Source: Bacteroidales bacterium (lineage in GTDB: Bacteria; Bacteroidota; Bacteroidia; Bacteroidales; FEN-979). From it: DNA of 64,000 bases. The position numbers and the translations under genes are program-made. The notes below the pieces were generated by a model. That model was not told the origin of the DNA. It made no database searches and saw only the letters and a program-made list of their open reading frames with translations. Positions 1 through 8,035 of the stretch are shown here, in pieces (the stretch's first letter is position 1; every line of letters starts with the position of its first letter). The stretch spans positions 1-64,000 of the forward strand of contig JANXZO010000042.1 of the NCBI GenBank assembly GCA_025355465.1, given 5' to 3'.

Positions 1-120
1 TTCTCCTGGTTTGAAAGTTACCGAAGACTCAGTAAAGACTATGAATACCTGACTGATACAAGTGAAACGATGATCCAATTAGCAATGATCAGGCTTATGC
101 TTAACAGAATCGAAAAATAA
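1..120 (+). CDS. IS5-type transposase, C-terminal fragment (cut by window edge)
   Basis: The first 120 bases read open into TAA as 39 residues, beginning FSWFESYRRLSKDYEYL. This W-x-x-x-Y-R-R-L-S-K-D-Y-E block is the typical C-terminal end of DDE transposases of the IS5 group, where it follows the last catalytic Glu. The catalytic residues themselves lie outside the window, so activity cannot be judged. The next gene starts only after 88 bases. Family assignment rests on this one motif; it could equally be called an IS4/IS5-superfamily fragment. Confidence 0.75.
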   Translation, partial: FSWFESYRRLSKDYEYLTDTSETMIQLAMIRLMLNRIEK

Positions 121-122
121 AA

Positions 123-140
123 TCAAAACAGTTTCTTATT
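123..140. repeat. possible right terminal inverted repeat of the IS element
   Basis: Just after the transposase stop lies caaaacagtttctta followed by TTAAA. A short conserved end directly behind the transposase stop, next to a T/A-rich target, is what an IS5-type element would show. The left end is outside the window, so neither the inverted repeat nor the target duplication can be matched. This is a positional guess. Confidence 0.25.
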
Positions 141-148
141 AAATTAAT

Positions 149-156
149 TATTTTTG
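149..156 (+). promoter_or_regulatory. Bacteroidetes -7 promoter element (TATTTTTG)
   Basis: TATTTTTG fits TAnnTTTG exactly and lies 51 bases before the start of the secreted protein at 208. No clear -33 TTTG is seen at the usual spacing. It lies just outside the presumed IS end. Confidence 0.5.
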
Positions 157-207
157 TGATAACAAGACAGATGAAATGACCATTCATGTTCACAAAAACA
201 ACAAACC

Positions 208-825
208 ATGAAAAAAAATCTTATAGCCGCCTTTTTATTATGCTTTTCGATGGTCGCTGCTGCACAATCGAAATATACCCTCGCCGACGTAAGAAACGCC
301 CGTTCTCTGATATGGTTTGGCCTTGATTTCTCGCAGGCCAGATTTTACGGTCCTTTTGTTGATAAGGTAAAGATCAAGGATACGGATCTCCAGGCATGGA
401 ATACCTCGTTTACCTCTGATAAGGGATTTTTATGGATGGGGATCGACCTGAAAAAGCTTCTGGGGATGAACTACGTCTTCGCAGACCTGTCAGTTGTTAA
501 CGATCACAACAGGGACATTGCAGTGGAAGATTTATTCGGAAATACCGATAAGGAGAAGCCAAGCTGGAACGAAGACAGGGTGATAAAAATGATCAGGAAA
601 TATGAGCCGAAAGAAAAAGATGGTATTGGCCTGGTTATGATTGTTGAGAGTTTTGATAAAACCACGGAGATGGCCACTATTTGGGTGACCTATTTTGATC
701 CATCAACCAGGGAGGTGATCAGAACCCGTAAATATTTTGGAAAGGCCAGTGGATCAGGCGCTAAACATTGGCCAAATGCTGTTGTTAATATCCTTAACGA
801 ACTGAGGAAGAATAGCATCTATTAA
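208..825 (+). CDS. hypothetical secreted protein
   Basis: A 205-residue protein with a clear signal peptide: Lys3-Lys4, a hydrophobic stretch to about residue 17, and a likely cut after AAA-Q near residue 20. It has no lipobox, no sorting domain and no further membrane segment, so it is probably periplasmic. The mature part is mixed alpha/beta with many aromatic and charged residues (WFGLDFSQARFYGPF near residues 36-50). I do not recognise a family. It stands alone between the IS remnant and a bidirectional terminator shared with the convergent peptidase gene. ATG at 208 is chosen because the signal peptide begins right there and a -7 element lies upstream. Confidence 0.8.
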   Translation: MKKNLIAAFLLCFSMVAAAQSKYTLADVRNARSLIWFGLDFSQARFYGPFVDKVKIKDTDLQAWNTSFTSDKGFLWMGIDLKKLLGMNYVFADLSVVNDHNRDIAVEDLFGNTDKEKPSWNEDRVIKMIRKYEPKEKDGIGLVMIVESFDKTTEMATIWVTYFDPSTREVIRTRKYFGKASGSGAKHWPNAVVNILNELRKNSIY

Positions 826-840
826 TTGCAGGCTGACATA

Positions 841-883
841 AAAAAAGCAGGGGCGACTTGTCATGTTGCCCCTGCTTTTTTTT
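841..883. terminator. bidirectional intrinsic terminator
   Basis: GCAGGGGC (847-854) pairs perfectly with GCCCCTGC (868-875) around a 13-base loop. The stem is flanked by A6 on the left and T8 on the right, so it works for both the gene at 208 and the convergent peptidase gene ending at 892. Confidence 0.9.
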
Positions 884-891
884 AGCACGAA

Positions 892-3534
892 TTACTTATT
901 GATAACAATTCGACGAGTGACAATCGAAGCATCGGCCACCATTCTCAGCATATATAATCCATCAGGCAGGCTTGCTACGTTTACCGAAATACTGGTCGCA
1001 TCATCAGAAATCGTCTTGGTCAGCACAGTCTGTCCCTGCATATTCACCAACTCGACCCTGCCAATTTTCCTGTTGTAGTTGGTTACATCGAGGCTGACAA
1101 CCTCCCTGACCGGGTTTGGAAATACCCTGATATTATCTTCAGCGGATTTCGGTTCAACTCCCAACGGGTATTTACCGACGTTTATGGATAACAGATAAGT
1201 TCCGGTTTGCCCTGTGTATTTAGGTGATACCTGGAACCATACAGGTCCTCCGTTCGGAAGCTGGATGTTGTTTGGGATCATATCGTCAAACACCTCCGAT
1301 CCGTTAACCCCATCGGTAGAATACATGAAGATCGCATCCAGGGTATAAGTAGTACCGTTGTTCCCGAAGCTGGCGTCGAATAATTTACCTCCAACGCTGT
1401 AAGAGTTCCCCTGGGGAAGATCGATTTTGTAGAGATCATAGTCAACTCCGGTATTGCAGTTTGACCCGTTTGTTGTGACGATCGCTTCATTCCCCGAGAA
1501 GGTAACCGGAAGGTTTGAAGCTTCGGCAATGGTGTTATTTGGTTCATAAATATCGGCTGAAAGTTCTTCCAGCTTAACAGTGACCTTGATCGGATTCTGG
1601 TACGTTGATGACCCCGTGAGTTCCCAATTGCTGCCATCGGGTTTGTGCTGCAAGGCCAGGAGATAAGTGCCTGGCTCAGCCGTCAGATGGGAACTTTGAA
1701 AGGTTAGTCCGTCGGTGAAGTGTGTCCCGGCAGGTATAGTTGCACCAGTCATTTCCTGGATGGTCTCAACAAATGAACCGTCGAGGTTATAGAGCGAAAC
1801 ATCGAGGGTTCCCGAGAAAGTTGTCGAACCAAAGTTGGCGATGTCAAGATGAACGGACAAAGCGCCATTCTGGGTCAGGGTGGTTCCCGGGGTTACGGTT
1901 ATGGGAAGGTATAGCTCAATGGGATTCTGGTTCACCACATCGATCTGAACCCAGTTGGTATAGCTGCCACTGTTCTCAACCTGGTACCAGTTCCCTCCGG
2001 TTGGCCTGTAATAGATTCCGATGTAATAGGTGCCAGGCAAAATATTGAAAGAGCCGGGATTGTTAAAAGTTAATCCGTCGGTATAATGGTAACCACCTTG
2101 CAGCGACTGACTGGTAAGGATTTCGACAAAATCGACAAAAGCATTTGTATTGTCGAAAAGGGCAGCACAATAGTCGCCCTGGAAGGTATTGGTGCCGGCA
2201 TTGGCAATGTCTGTATGTATGGAAAAGGAGTTGCCATAGGCAACTGTTGTGGTGGAGGGTGTTATGTTTGCGTAAAGTTGCATGGTGTAGGTTGTGCCTC
2301 CGCCACCACCGCCTCCGCCACCACCGCCTCCGGCAGATTTGATGCCGATGAGAGCCTGGTGTCCGCTGTTAAAACCACCAGTTCCGCCTCCGGTTCCTAC
2401 GCCGCCCGGATTCATGGCATCGATGGCGAAGTAACCATCATAACTGCCCGACCATCCCCAGTTAAAATGAAAAAAATCGTTGCCGTCATAACCGTCACAA
2501 TCGAAGCAATGGCCGCCTCCACTTCCGAATCCGGCGTAAAGAATTGGCCTGCTGGCATCAAGTTCAGTTTTTAACAGACTGATCCATTGCGCATCACTAT
2601 AATTTTCACGGGCAATTCCCTGCATGTCGGTCGGATAGCCGAAATAGGTCTTCATTGCATATTCGGCACAATTTGTTACTGGGCTTTTTGAGGAGATAAC
2701 ATAAGCTCCACTGCCCCCCTGGGAGGCAACGCCGAAGTTCATGTCGACGCCAACCCCGCAGTGGAACATCAGTTTGGCTACTGCATCGTTTGCCGAAGTG
2801 ACACTGTTTGGCATCGATGCCCATTGATAGGTGGTACCTGCAAAATCAGCAGAAAGCGTTCCATAGGTATTGTGGTTATAGGAATGAAAACCTGAACCGG
2901 TTTCAGGAAAATTCCAGTACTTCATGATCTGGGCCATGGCGGTGGCAACACATCCTGTCACGGTTAATTCTCCGTACTGGTTATCGTACGGACTGAGTGC
3001 GTTATAATAAGGCCGCTGGTCCCAGGTGGTCTGTATCAGCGCCGCCACGGTGTTGCCTACTTTCAGTGTGCCTCCGAAATTTCCGGGTTTTAGCAAAGCC
3101 TCCCAATCCGCTTTGATCTTGTCGGTTGCCGGAAGATTGTTATCGATCACGTAGGCGATCTGGTCGGAATATTCGTGTAACCAGGCAGCAACATGCGGAG
3201 GCATGCTCTTCGTATCGAAACCTTTCTGGTCTGAGTATGCAAGTACAGGCTTTACCTGGTCATCGGCAGAAACAATGATGAAGCCTTTTCCTGCAATTAC
3301 ATTGAACACGTAAAAGCACAAATTATTCTGCACCTGGCCTGATGCATCAGTAGCCGGGACCGACTCTTTATAAACAAGTTCAAGCGTAGGAGAATTTTTA
3401 AGAAGTGGCGAATTGCCCCGGGTAAGTAAAAACTGCTTTCCTGCAGCCTGTGCTGTCTTTTCATCAACCTGCTTTGCATATGTCGATCCGACGAAAAGAA
3501 ACACCATCAGAAAATAGGTAAAAATTCGTTTCAT
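892..3534 (-). CDS. secreted C10-family (streptopain-like) cysteine peptidase with T9SS sorting domain
   Basis: An 880-residue exported peptidase. Order: signal peptide (1-20), Spi-like propeptide (about 21-150), C10 catalytic domain (about 160-400), poly-Gly linker (402-413), two repeated Ig-like/CARDB-like domains (about 415-640), a pre-peptidase C-terminal type domain (about 660-790) and a T9SS type A sorting domain (about 800-880, beginning VFPNPVREVVSLDV). The catalytic Cys is Cys195 in TVTGCVATAMAQIMKYW and the catalytic His is His342 in GGGHCFDCDGY, followed by the family's FHFNWGWSG block (355-363). Family knowledge: C10 enzymes include streptopain and interpain and are made as inactive zymogens. 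It is monocistronic and probably exported through the outer membrane by T9SS and anchored or released. The paired beta domains are likely spacers or binding modules. A weak -7-like TATTTTCG lies about 70 bases upstream. Confidence 0.92.
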   Translation of the reverse strand: MKRIFTYFLMVFLFVGSTYAKQVDEKTAQAAGKQFLLTRGNSPLLKNSPTLELVYKESVPATDASGQVQNNLCFYVFNVIAGKGFIIVSADDQVKPVLAYSDQKGFDTKSMPPHVAAWLHEYSDQIAYVIDNNLPATDKIKADWEALLKPGNFGGTLKVGNTVAALIQTTWDQRPYYNALSPYDNQYGELTVTGCVATAMAQIMKYWNFPETGSGFHSYNHNTYGTLSADFAGTTYQWASMPNSVTSANDAVAKLMFHCGVGVDMNFGVASQGGSGAYVISSKSPVTNCAEYAMKTYFGYPTDMQGIARENYSDAQWISLLKTELDASRPILYAGFGSGGGHCFDCDGYDGNDFFHFNWGWSGSYDGYFAIDAMNPGGVGTGGGTGGFNSGHQALIGIKSAGGGGGGGGGGGGTTYTMQLYANITPSTTTVAYGNSFSIHTDIANAGTNTFQGDYCAALFDNTNAFVDFVEILTSQSLQGGYHYTDGLTFNNPGSFNILPGTYYIGIYYRPTGGNWYQVENSGSYTNWVQIDVVNQNPIELYLPITVTPGTTLTQNGALSVHLDIANFGSTTFSGTLDVSLYNLDGSFVETIQEMTGATIPAGTHFTDGLTFQSSHLTAEPGTYLLALQHKPDGSNWELTGSSTYQNPIKVTVKLEELSADIYEPNNTIAEASNLPVTFSGNEAIVTTNGSNCNTGVDYDLYKIDLPQGNSYSVGGKLFDASFGNNGTTYTLDAIFMYSTDGVNGSEVFDDMIPNNIQLPNGGPVWFQVSPKYTGQTGTYLLSINVGKYPLGVEPKSAEDNIRVFPNPVREVVSLDVTNYNRKIGRVELVNMQGQTVLTKTISDDATSISVNVASLPDGLYMLRMVADASIVTRRIVINK

Positions 3535-3659
3535 GGTTTTCGGTTTTAAGGATTTGTTGTTAATTATTTCACTAACAGATTTAAAATCAAATGAATCCGA
3601 CTACGAAAATACGACATATTTTATGGAAAAGCAAATGGGAGCAACTGAGGCAAAATAGT

Positions 3660-3667
3660 TACTTTTG
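3660..3667 (+). promoter_or_regulatory. -7 promoter element of the mevalonate operon (TACTTTTG)
   Basis: TACTTTTG matches TAnnTTTG exactly. Transcription would begin a few bases downstream, near 3674, so the in-frame TTG at 3665 sits inside the promoter and cannot be the start codon. This fixes the first gene's start at ATG 3713. No good -33 box is visible. Confidence 0.65.
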
Positions 3668-3712
3668 TGCCCTGATATTTATTGTAATAGCAATTTGACA
3701 GGCTACATTTCC

Positions 3713-4714
3713 ATGGAAAAGCGGAAGAATGACCATATTGCGCTTGCATTTTCTTCGCAAATTAATGAATCCCTTGCGGATCAACGGTTTACTTATGAGC
3801 CAATGTTGGGTTCACATGTACTGGGCGATTTAGACCCGGTTGCTTTTCTGGATAGGGAGTTAAAGGTCCCTATGTGGGTTTCAAGCATGACCGGGGGTAC
3901 CGATCTGGCCCGGATTATCAATACTAATCTGGCCCGGGCATGTAATGAGTTTGGAATGGGAATGGGACTCGGTTCCTGCAGAATTCTGCTCGACGACATG
4001 TCCAGATTCCCTGATTTTGATATGCGGGAGGTGATTGGCAAAGATCTGCCGCTTTACGCCAACATTGGAATTGTTCAGGTTGAAGATATGCTGGAGAATA
4101 AAAGCATACCGAAACTGACAGATCTTGTTGAACGGTTGAAGGCGGATGGTTTGATCATTCACGTGAATCCTGTGCAGGAGTGGATTCAGAATGAAGGGGA
4201 TTTACTTAAACATCCGCCGGTTGAAACGATTGAGAGATTCCTGTCCATCACAGGGATGAAGGTGATTGTAAAAGAGGTAGGTCAGGGGATGGGTCCTGAA
4301 AGTATCGCAAGACTGATGCAGTTACCCATCGAAGCGTTTGAACTGGCTGCGCTTGGCGGGACTAATTTTGCCAGTGTGGAGATGGCCCGGAGCGGACCTG
4401 CAAAACAGGATATGTATGGTCCGTTGGCTAAAATAGGTCATACCGCAAGTGAAATGCTGGGTGTAATCAATGGACTGGTCTCTTCAGGGAAGCCTGTTTC
4501 TTGTCGTCAGATTATCATTTCAGGGGGCATCGGCTCGTTCCTGGATGGATATTTTTATATGTCAAAAAGCCTTTTGCCTTCTGTATATGGTCAGGCTTCC
4601 GGATTTCTGCGGTTTGCCAGGGGTGATTACGAGGAGTTGAGAAATTATGTTATTGGGCAAATAAACGGATTGAAATTCGCAAGAGCCTTTCTTAAGGTAA
4701 AAAACGGAGCATGA
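3713..4714 (+). CDS. fni: type 2 isopentenyl-diphosphate delta-isomerase (FMN-dependent)
   Basis: A 333-residue cytoplasmic enzyme that interconverts isopentenyl and dimethylallyl diphosphate using reduced FMN. Seen: N-terminal MEKRKNDHI (the family's RKxxHI), the SSMTGGT loop near residue 60, NPVQEWIQNEGD with the conserved Gln/Glu near residue 150, VKEVGQGMG, GGTNFASVE and a C-terminal GGIGSFLDG phosphate-binding segment. Length fits the family (about 340). An upstream TTG would add 16 residues but lies in the -7 element, so ATG 3713 is used. It is the first gene of a five-gene mevalonate operon; its stop overlaps the next start (ATGA). In organisms with the mevalonate route, which delivers only isopentenyl diphosphate, such an isomerase is essential. 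Confidence 0.93.
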   Translation: MEKRKNDHIALAFSSQINESLADQRFTYEPMLGSHVLGDLDPVAFLDRELKVPMWVSSMTGGTDLARIINTNLARACNEFGMGMGLGSCRILLDDMSRFPDFDMREVIGKDLPLYANIGIVQVEDMLENKSIPKLTDLVERLKADGLIIHVNPVQEWIQNEGDLLKHPPVETIERFLSITGMKVIVKEVGQGMGPESIARLMQLPIEAFELAALGGTNFASVEMARSGPAKQDMYGPLAKIGHTASEMLGVINGLVSSGKPVSCRQIIISGGIGSFLDGYFYMSKSLLPSVYGQASGFLRFARGDYEELRNYVIGQINGLKFARAFLKVKNGA

Positions 4715-6024
4715 GAACCAGAATACTTAAAGGCTTTTCCAAGCTGACCGAGAATCAGAAACGTAATCTTATCGCGCAGTACTGCAAGGATCCTGAGGGG
4801 GCTGAAGGGGAGATGAAAAGTCTGCTGTTTGCTGATCCTGAGGAACGCAAAAATTTTCTCGAACTCAGCGAAAACACCATCAGCAGTTTTCACCTGCCGT
4901 ATGGAATAGTGCCCAATGTTGTTGTTGATGGGAAGGTATATCATGTACCGATGGCAATTGAGGAGAGTTCCGTAGTTGCCGCGGCCTCTCACAGCACAAG
5001 GTTTTGGGCCGAACATGGTGGCTTCAGGGTGAAACAATTGTCGACCATCAAGCTTGGCCATGTTTATTTCCGTTGGTTCGGCGAACCTGCCGCTCTGCTT
5101 CAGCGCTGGGATCAGCTTAAAGCTCACCTGCTCGAACATTTGAAAAAGGTAACTGCCAGCATGGTGCACCGCGGTGGCGGAGTTATCAGCCTGGAACTGA
5201 TTGATGAAACCAGGTCGATTGAGAATCTCTACAAGCTTGAACTGGAGGTTGATACTGTGAATTCGATGGGAGCCAACTTTATTAACACCTGCCTTGAGGA
5301 CATGGCAGAAGGGTTGGAGGTGTTTTTCGGCGACGGCAAAGAAATTAATGACAGAGAATGCCAGGTTTCGATGGCCATTCTGAGTAATAATACAGCAAAA
5401 TGCACCGTCACGGTGGAGGCCTCCTGCCAGATTGACTCACTTTCAAGGATCACCGAAGGGATGCCTGTTGGATTATTTGCAGATAAAATGGTGCTGGCTT
5501 ACCAGATTGCCCACATGGATACTTATCGGGCAGCAACACACAACAAGGGTATTATGAATGGGGTGGATGCTGTTCTCATTGCTACGGGAAACGATTTCAG
5601 AGCGGCTGAAGCGGCAACCCACGCATATGCTTCCCGCAGCGGTCAGTATCGCGGACTTAGCTGGTGCGAAGTCAGGGATGAAGTTCTTACCTTGGGGCTG
5701 ACATTGCCACTCGCCGTGGGAACCGTCGGAGGAATAACAAACCTCCATCCGCTGGCAAGGCTTTCGCTGGAGATATTGGGTAATCCTTCGGCACGTGATC
5801 TGATGGGCATTGTCGCCGCTGTTGGACTTGCAACGAACTTCGCCTCTGTAAGAAGTCTCGTCACCACTGGTATTCAGAAGGGTCATATGCGGCTGCACCT
5901 GTCGAATATGCTCAATGCGCTGAATGCGGATGAAGAGCAGCGCAAGGAGGCAGAAATTCATTTCAGGGGCAAAAAGGTCAGTTATTCCGCCGTAAAGCAT
6001 TTTATCAATGGACGAGGTCATTGA
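4711..6024 (+). CDS. hydroxymethylglutaryl-CoA reductase, class II-like
   Basis: A 437-residue soluble reductase lacking the membrane anchor of eukaryotic forms. It makes mevalonate from HMG-CoA. Seen: ENTISSFHLPYGI (54-66), the MAIEESSVVAAAS block with the catalytic Glu at 84/85, DTVNSMGAN (181-189), the catalytic Lys259 in ADKM, Asp286 in NKGIMNGVDAV, ATGNDFRAAEA (291-301) and the catalytic His392 in KGHMRLHL near the C-terminus. All four classic catalytic residues (Glu, Lys, Asp, His) are present. Length matches class II bacterial enzymes (about 430). NADH versus NADPH preference cannot be read from the sequence. It overlaps fni by 4 bases (ATGA) and the next kinase by 17 bases, so translation is coupled. 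Confidence 0.92.
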   Translation: MRTRILKGFSKLTENQKRNLIAQYCKDPEGAEGEMKSLLFADPEERKNFLELSENTISSFHLPYGIVPNVVVDGKVYHVPMAIEESSVVAAASHSTRFWAEHGGFRVKQLSTIKLGHVYFRWFGEPAALLQRWDQLKAHLLEHLKKVTASMVHRGGGVISLELIDETRSIENLYKLELEVDTVNSMGANFINTCLEDMAEGLEVFFGDGKEINDRECQVSMAILSNNTAKCTVTVEASCQIDSLSRITEGMPVGLFADKMVLAYQIAHMDTYRAATHNKGIMNGVDAVLIATGNDFRAAEAATHAYASRSGQYRGLSWCEVRDEVLTLGLTLPLAVGTVGGITNLHPLARLSLEILGNPSARDLMGIVAAVGLATNFASVRSLVTTGIQKGHMRLHLSNMLNALNADEEQRKEAEIHFRGKKVSYSAVKHFINGRGH

Positions 6025-6928
6025 CCTGCGGGCCAACGGCAAATTGCTTTTGGCGGGCGAATATCTCGTTCTTTCCGGTGCCAGGGCACTGGCCCTGCCA
6101 GTCAGGTTTGGTCAGCGACTACGGGCCTGCCCGATTTCAAATCCACTCCTGCGATGGTCAGCCTGTCAGCCTTCGGGCAAGTGGTTTGGTTGTGAAATCG
6201 ATCTGAATTTTTTCCAGGTATTAAACACTACCGATAATACTGTTTCCGGTTGGTTGGTAATGCTCCTTCATGCAGCCCGTTTGCTAAATCCCGGTTTTCT
6301 TCGCAACCAGCATGGCTACATTGTAACAACCGAAACCGAATATCCCATGTCATGGGGATTGGGAAGCAGTTCTACACTCATTGCGATGGTGGCGCACTGG
6401 GCGGCAGTTCCGGTTTTTGATCTCTTCAGACTTATTTCAAATGGTTCGGGGTTTGACATCGCCTGCGCCGACCGCTCCTCTCTTATTAGCTATCAGCTTC
6501 AGAATGGTCTTCCGTTGGTTTCAGAACTCAATCCCGGAAAAGCACTTCGTAGCAACACTTACTTTGCCTGGCTCGGTAAAAAGCAGGAAAGCCATGTTGA
6601 AGTGGAGAAATTTTTACAACAAAGGTTCCGCCCGGAATACGAGATTGCCCGAATTTCTGAAATTGCATTGGAAATTTCCAACTCGGAGAGTGTTGGCGGG
6701 TTGATAGAACTTGTGAAGGAACACGAACAGATACTGGGCAGCATACTATGCAAAGAGCCGGTAGCAGAGCGCTTCCCCGGGTTTCCGGGAACCGTAAAAT
6801 CACTCGGTGCGTGGGGTGGCGATTTCGTGATGTTTGTAACAGCCATGGAGTTGGAAGGGGTAAAAAACTTCCTGTTATTTCATGGTATAACAGATGTTTT
6901 TACATTTGATGAAGTAAAAGCTAATTAG
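6008..6928 (+). CDS. GHMP-family kinase of unassigned substrate (phosphomevalonate kinase candidate)
   Basis: A 306-residue GHMP kinase. Seen: motif 1 region GKLLLAGEYLVLSGARALALPV (11-32), the ATP-binding motif 2 PMSWGLGSSSTL (113-124) and NGSGFDIACA (145-154), whose Asp150 lies where GHMP kinases keep their catalytic Asp. The GSGFDIA signature resembles the Bacteroidetes GHMP kinases named for a GYDIA motif, whose substrate I do not know to be proven. It lies between HMG-CoA reductase and diphosphomevalonate decarboxylase. The operon has a convincing mevalonate kinase (8036) but no other gene for the second phosphorylation, so phosphomevalonate kinase is the natural inference. A 17-base overlap with the reductase gene and one-base overlap (TAGTG) with the next gene show coupling. 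Confidence 0.85.
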   Translation: MDEVIDLRANGKLLLAGEYLVLSGARALALPVRFGQRLRACPISNPLLRWSACQPSGKWFGCEIDLNFFQVLNTTDNTVSGWLVMLLHAARLLNPGFLRNQHGYIVTTETEYPMSWGLGSSSTLIAMVAHWAAVPVFDLFRLISNGSGFDIACADRSSLISYQLQNGLPLVSELNPGKALRSNTYFAWLGKKQESHVEVEKFLQQRFRPEYEIARISEIALEISNSESVGGLIELVKEHEQILGSILCKEPVAERFPGFPGTVKSLGAWGGDFVMFVTAMELEGVKNFLLFHGITDVFTFDEVKAN

Positions 6929-8025
6929 TGAACACTTCACCGCTTTCTGTTTTTTCTCAGAGCACCGTTCGGAAATCACCATCCACAGAGGGATTATGCT
7001 GTTCGTCGTGGCGCAGTCCAGCCAATATTGCGATCATCAAATACTGGGGAAAAAGGCCAGGGCAGATACCTGCGAACCCTTCCCTGAGCATGACGCTTTC
7101 AAATGCCTGCACCACCAACACGGTCATGGCAGCCAGTGCAAATCTCCCGTCATTGCTGATCAATGGGGATATAAAACATCCATTCCATCACAAACTCAAT
7201 ATTTTTCTGGAATGGATGAAACAGGAAATTCCGGCTCTTGAGGGATTGACATTCCATGTAGAAACAACAAACAGTTTTCCGCATTCCACAGGCATCGCCT
7301 CCTCCGCTTCAGGTATCAGTGCCTTCACACTATGTCTCCTGGAAATCGCATCGCAACTTACCGACGTCCGGCTTTCAACGGAGGAGCTTCTGGCGCTGGC
7401 ATCCTATGCCTCCAGGGTAGGGTCGGGAAGTGCCTGCAGATCACTTTATGGAGGTTTTACCATCTGGGGAGCCTCATCACTTGTCGCCGGCTCATCCGAT
7501 CATTTTGCCTTGCCTGTCAATGACATGGTACATCCCGACCTGGCTGATCTCCGCGATGCAATACTGGTGGTTTCAAGTAAGCCGAAAAGCATTGCAAGTT
7601 CCTACGGCCATCAGCTGATGAAGGAACATCCATACGAACGTTGCCGTATTACCCAAGCCGGCAACAATTTCAGTCAGGCGATGCTGGCTTTACAATCGGG
7701 CGATCTGGATCTGCTTGGTAAAATATCTGAAAATGAGGCACTTTCACTGCATTCGCTGATCATGACATCACCCGGCGGCGACATATTGTTCGAGCCGGGT
7801 TCCATCGCCGTCATCAAGAAGGTAAAACAGTTCCGATCCGGCGGGTTACCAATTTTTTTCACCCTTGATGCAGGTCCGAACGTACATCTCCTTTATCCAA
7901 ACAATGCAAAAGTGCAAGTGGAGAACTTTATTCGACAAGAACTCATGCCGCTTTGCGAAGAGGGTACCATAATTTTTGATCACCGGGGATCCGGCCCCCT
8001 GCGGTTGTCTCAAAGTTCCCGGTAA
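6928..8025 (+). CDS. mvaD: diphosphomevalonate decarboxylase
   Basis: A 365-residue GHMP-superfamily enzyme that phosphorylates and decarboxylates diphosphomevalonate to isopentenyl diphosphate. Seen: SPANIAIIKYWGKR (30-43) with the conserved Lys, the P-loop HSTGIASSASG (119-129), GSGSACRSLYGGF with the conserved Arg171, and FTLDAGPNVHLL with the catalytic Asp314. These residues match true decarboxylases rather than mevalonate 3-kinases, which lose them. GTG 6928 is the start, overlapping the previous stop by one base (TAGTG); the region before residue 28 is not conserved, so a later start is possible but no better codon is seen. About 10 bases separate it from the mevalonate kinase gene. Confidence 0.92.
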   Translation: MNTSPLSVFSQSTVRKSPSTEGLCCSSWRSPANIAIIKYWGKRPGQIPANPSLSMTLSNACTTNTVMAASANLPSLLINGDIKHPFHHKLNIFLEWMKQEIPALEGLTFHVETTNSFPHSTGIASSASGISAFTLCLLEIASQLTDVRLSTEELLALASYASRVGSGSACRSLYGGFTIWGASSLVAGSSDHFALPVNDMVHPDLADLRDAILVVSSKPKSIASSYGHQLMKEHPYERCRITQAGNNFSQAMLALQSGDLDLLGKISENEALSLHSLIMTSPGGDILFEPGSIAVIKKVKQFRSGGLPIFFTLDAGPNVHLLYPNNAKVQVENFIRQELMPLCEEGTIIFDHRGSGPLRLSQSSR

Positions 8026-8035
8026 TTTCACCAAA

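Noticed and set aside
2297-2335. Short tandem repeats of CCNCCN that look like a repeat array
   Set aside because: They code the poly-Gly linker of the C10 peptidase on the minus strand; there are no spacers, so it is not a CRISPR.
2086-2574. 162-residue plus-strand frame inside the C10 peptidase gene
   Set aside because: Lies fully antisense to a well-supported gene and owes its length to Gly/Thr-rich codons; composition is low-complexity with no start signal.
3665-3712. N-terminal extension of fni from TTG
   Set aside because: The TTG lies inside the -7 promoter box and the extra residues are not family-like.
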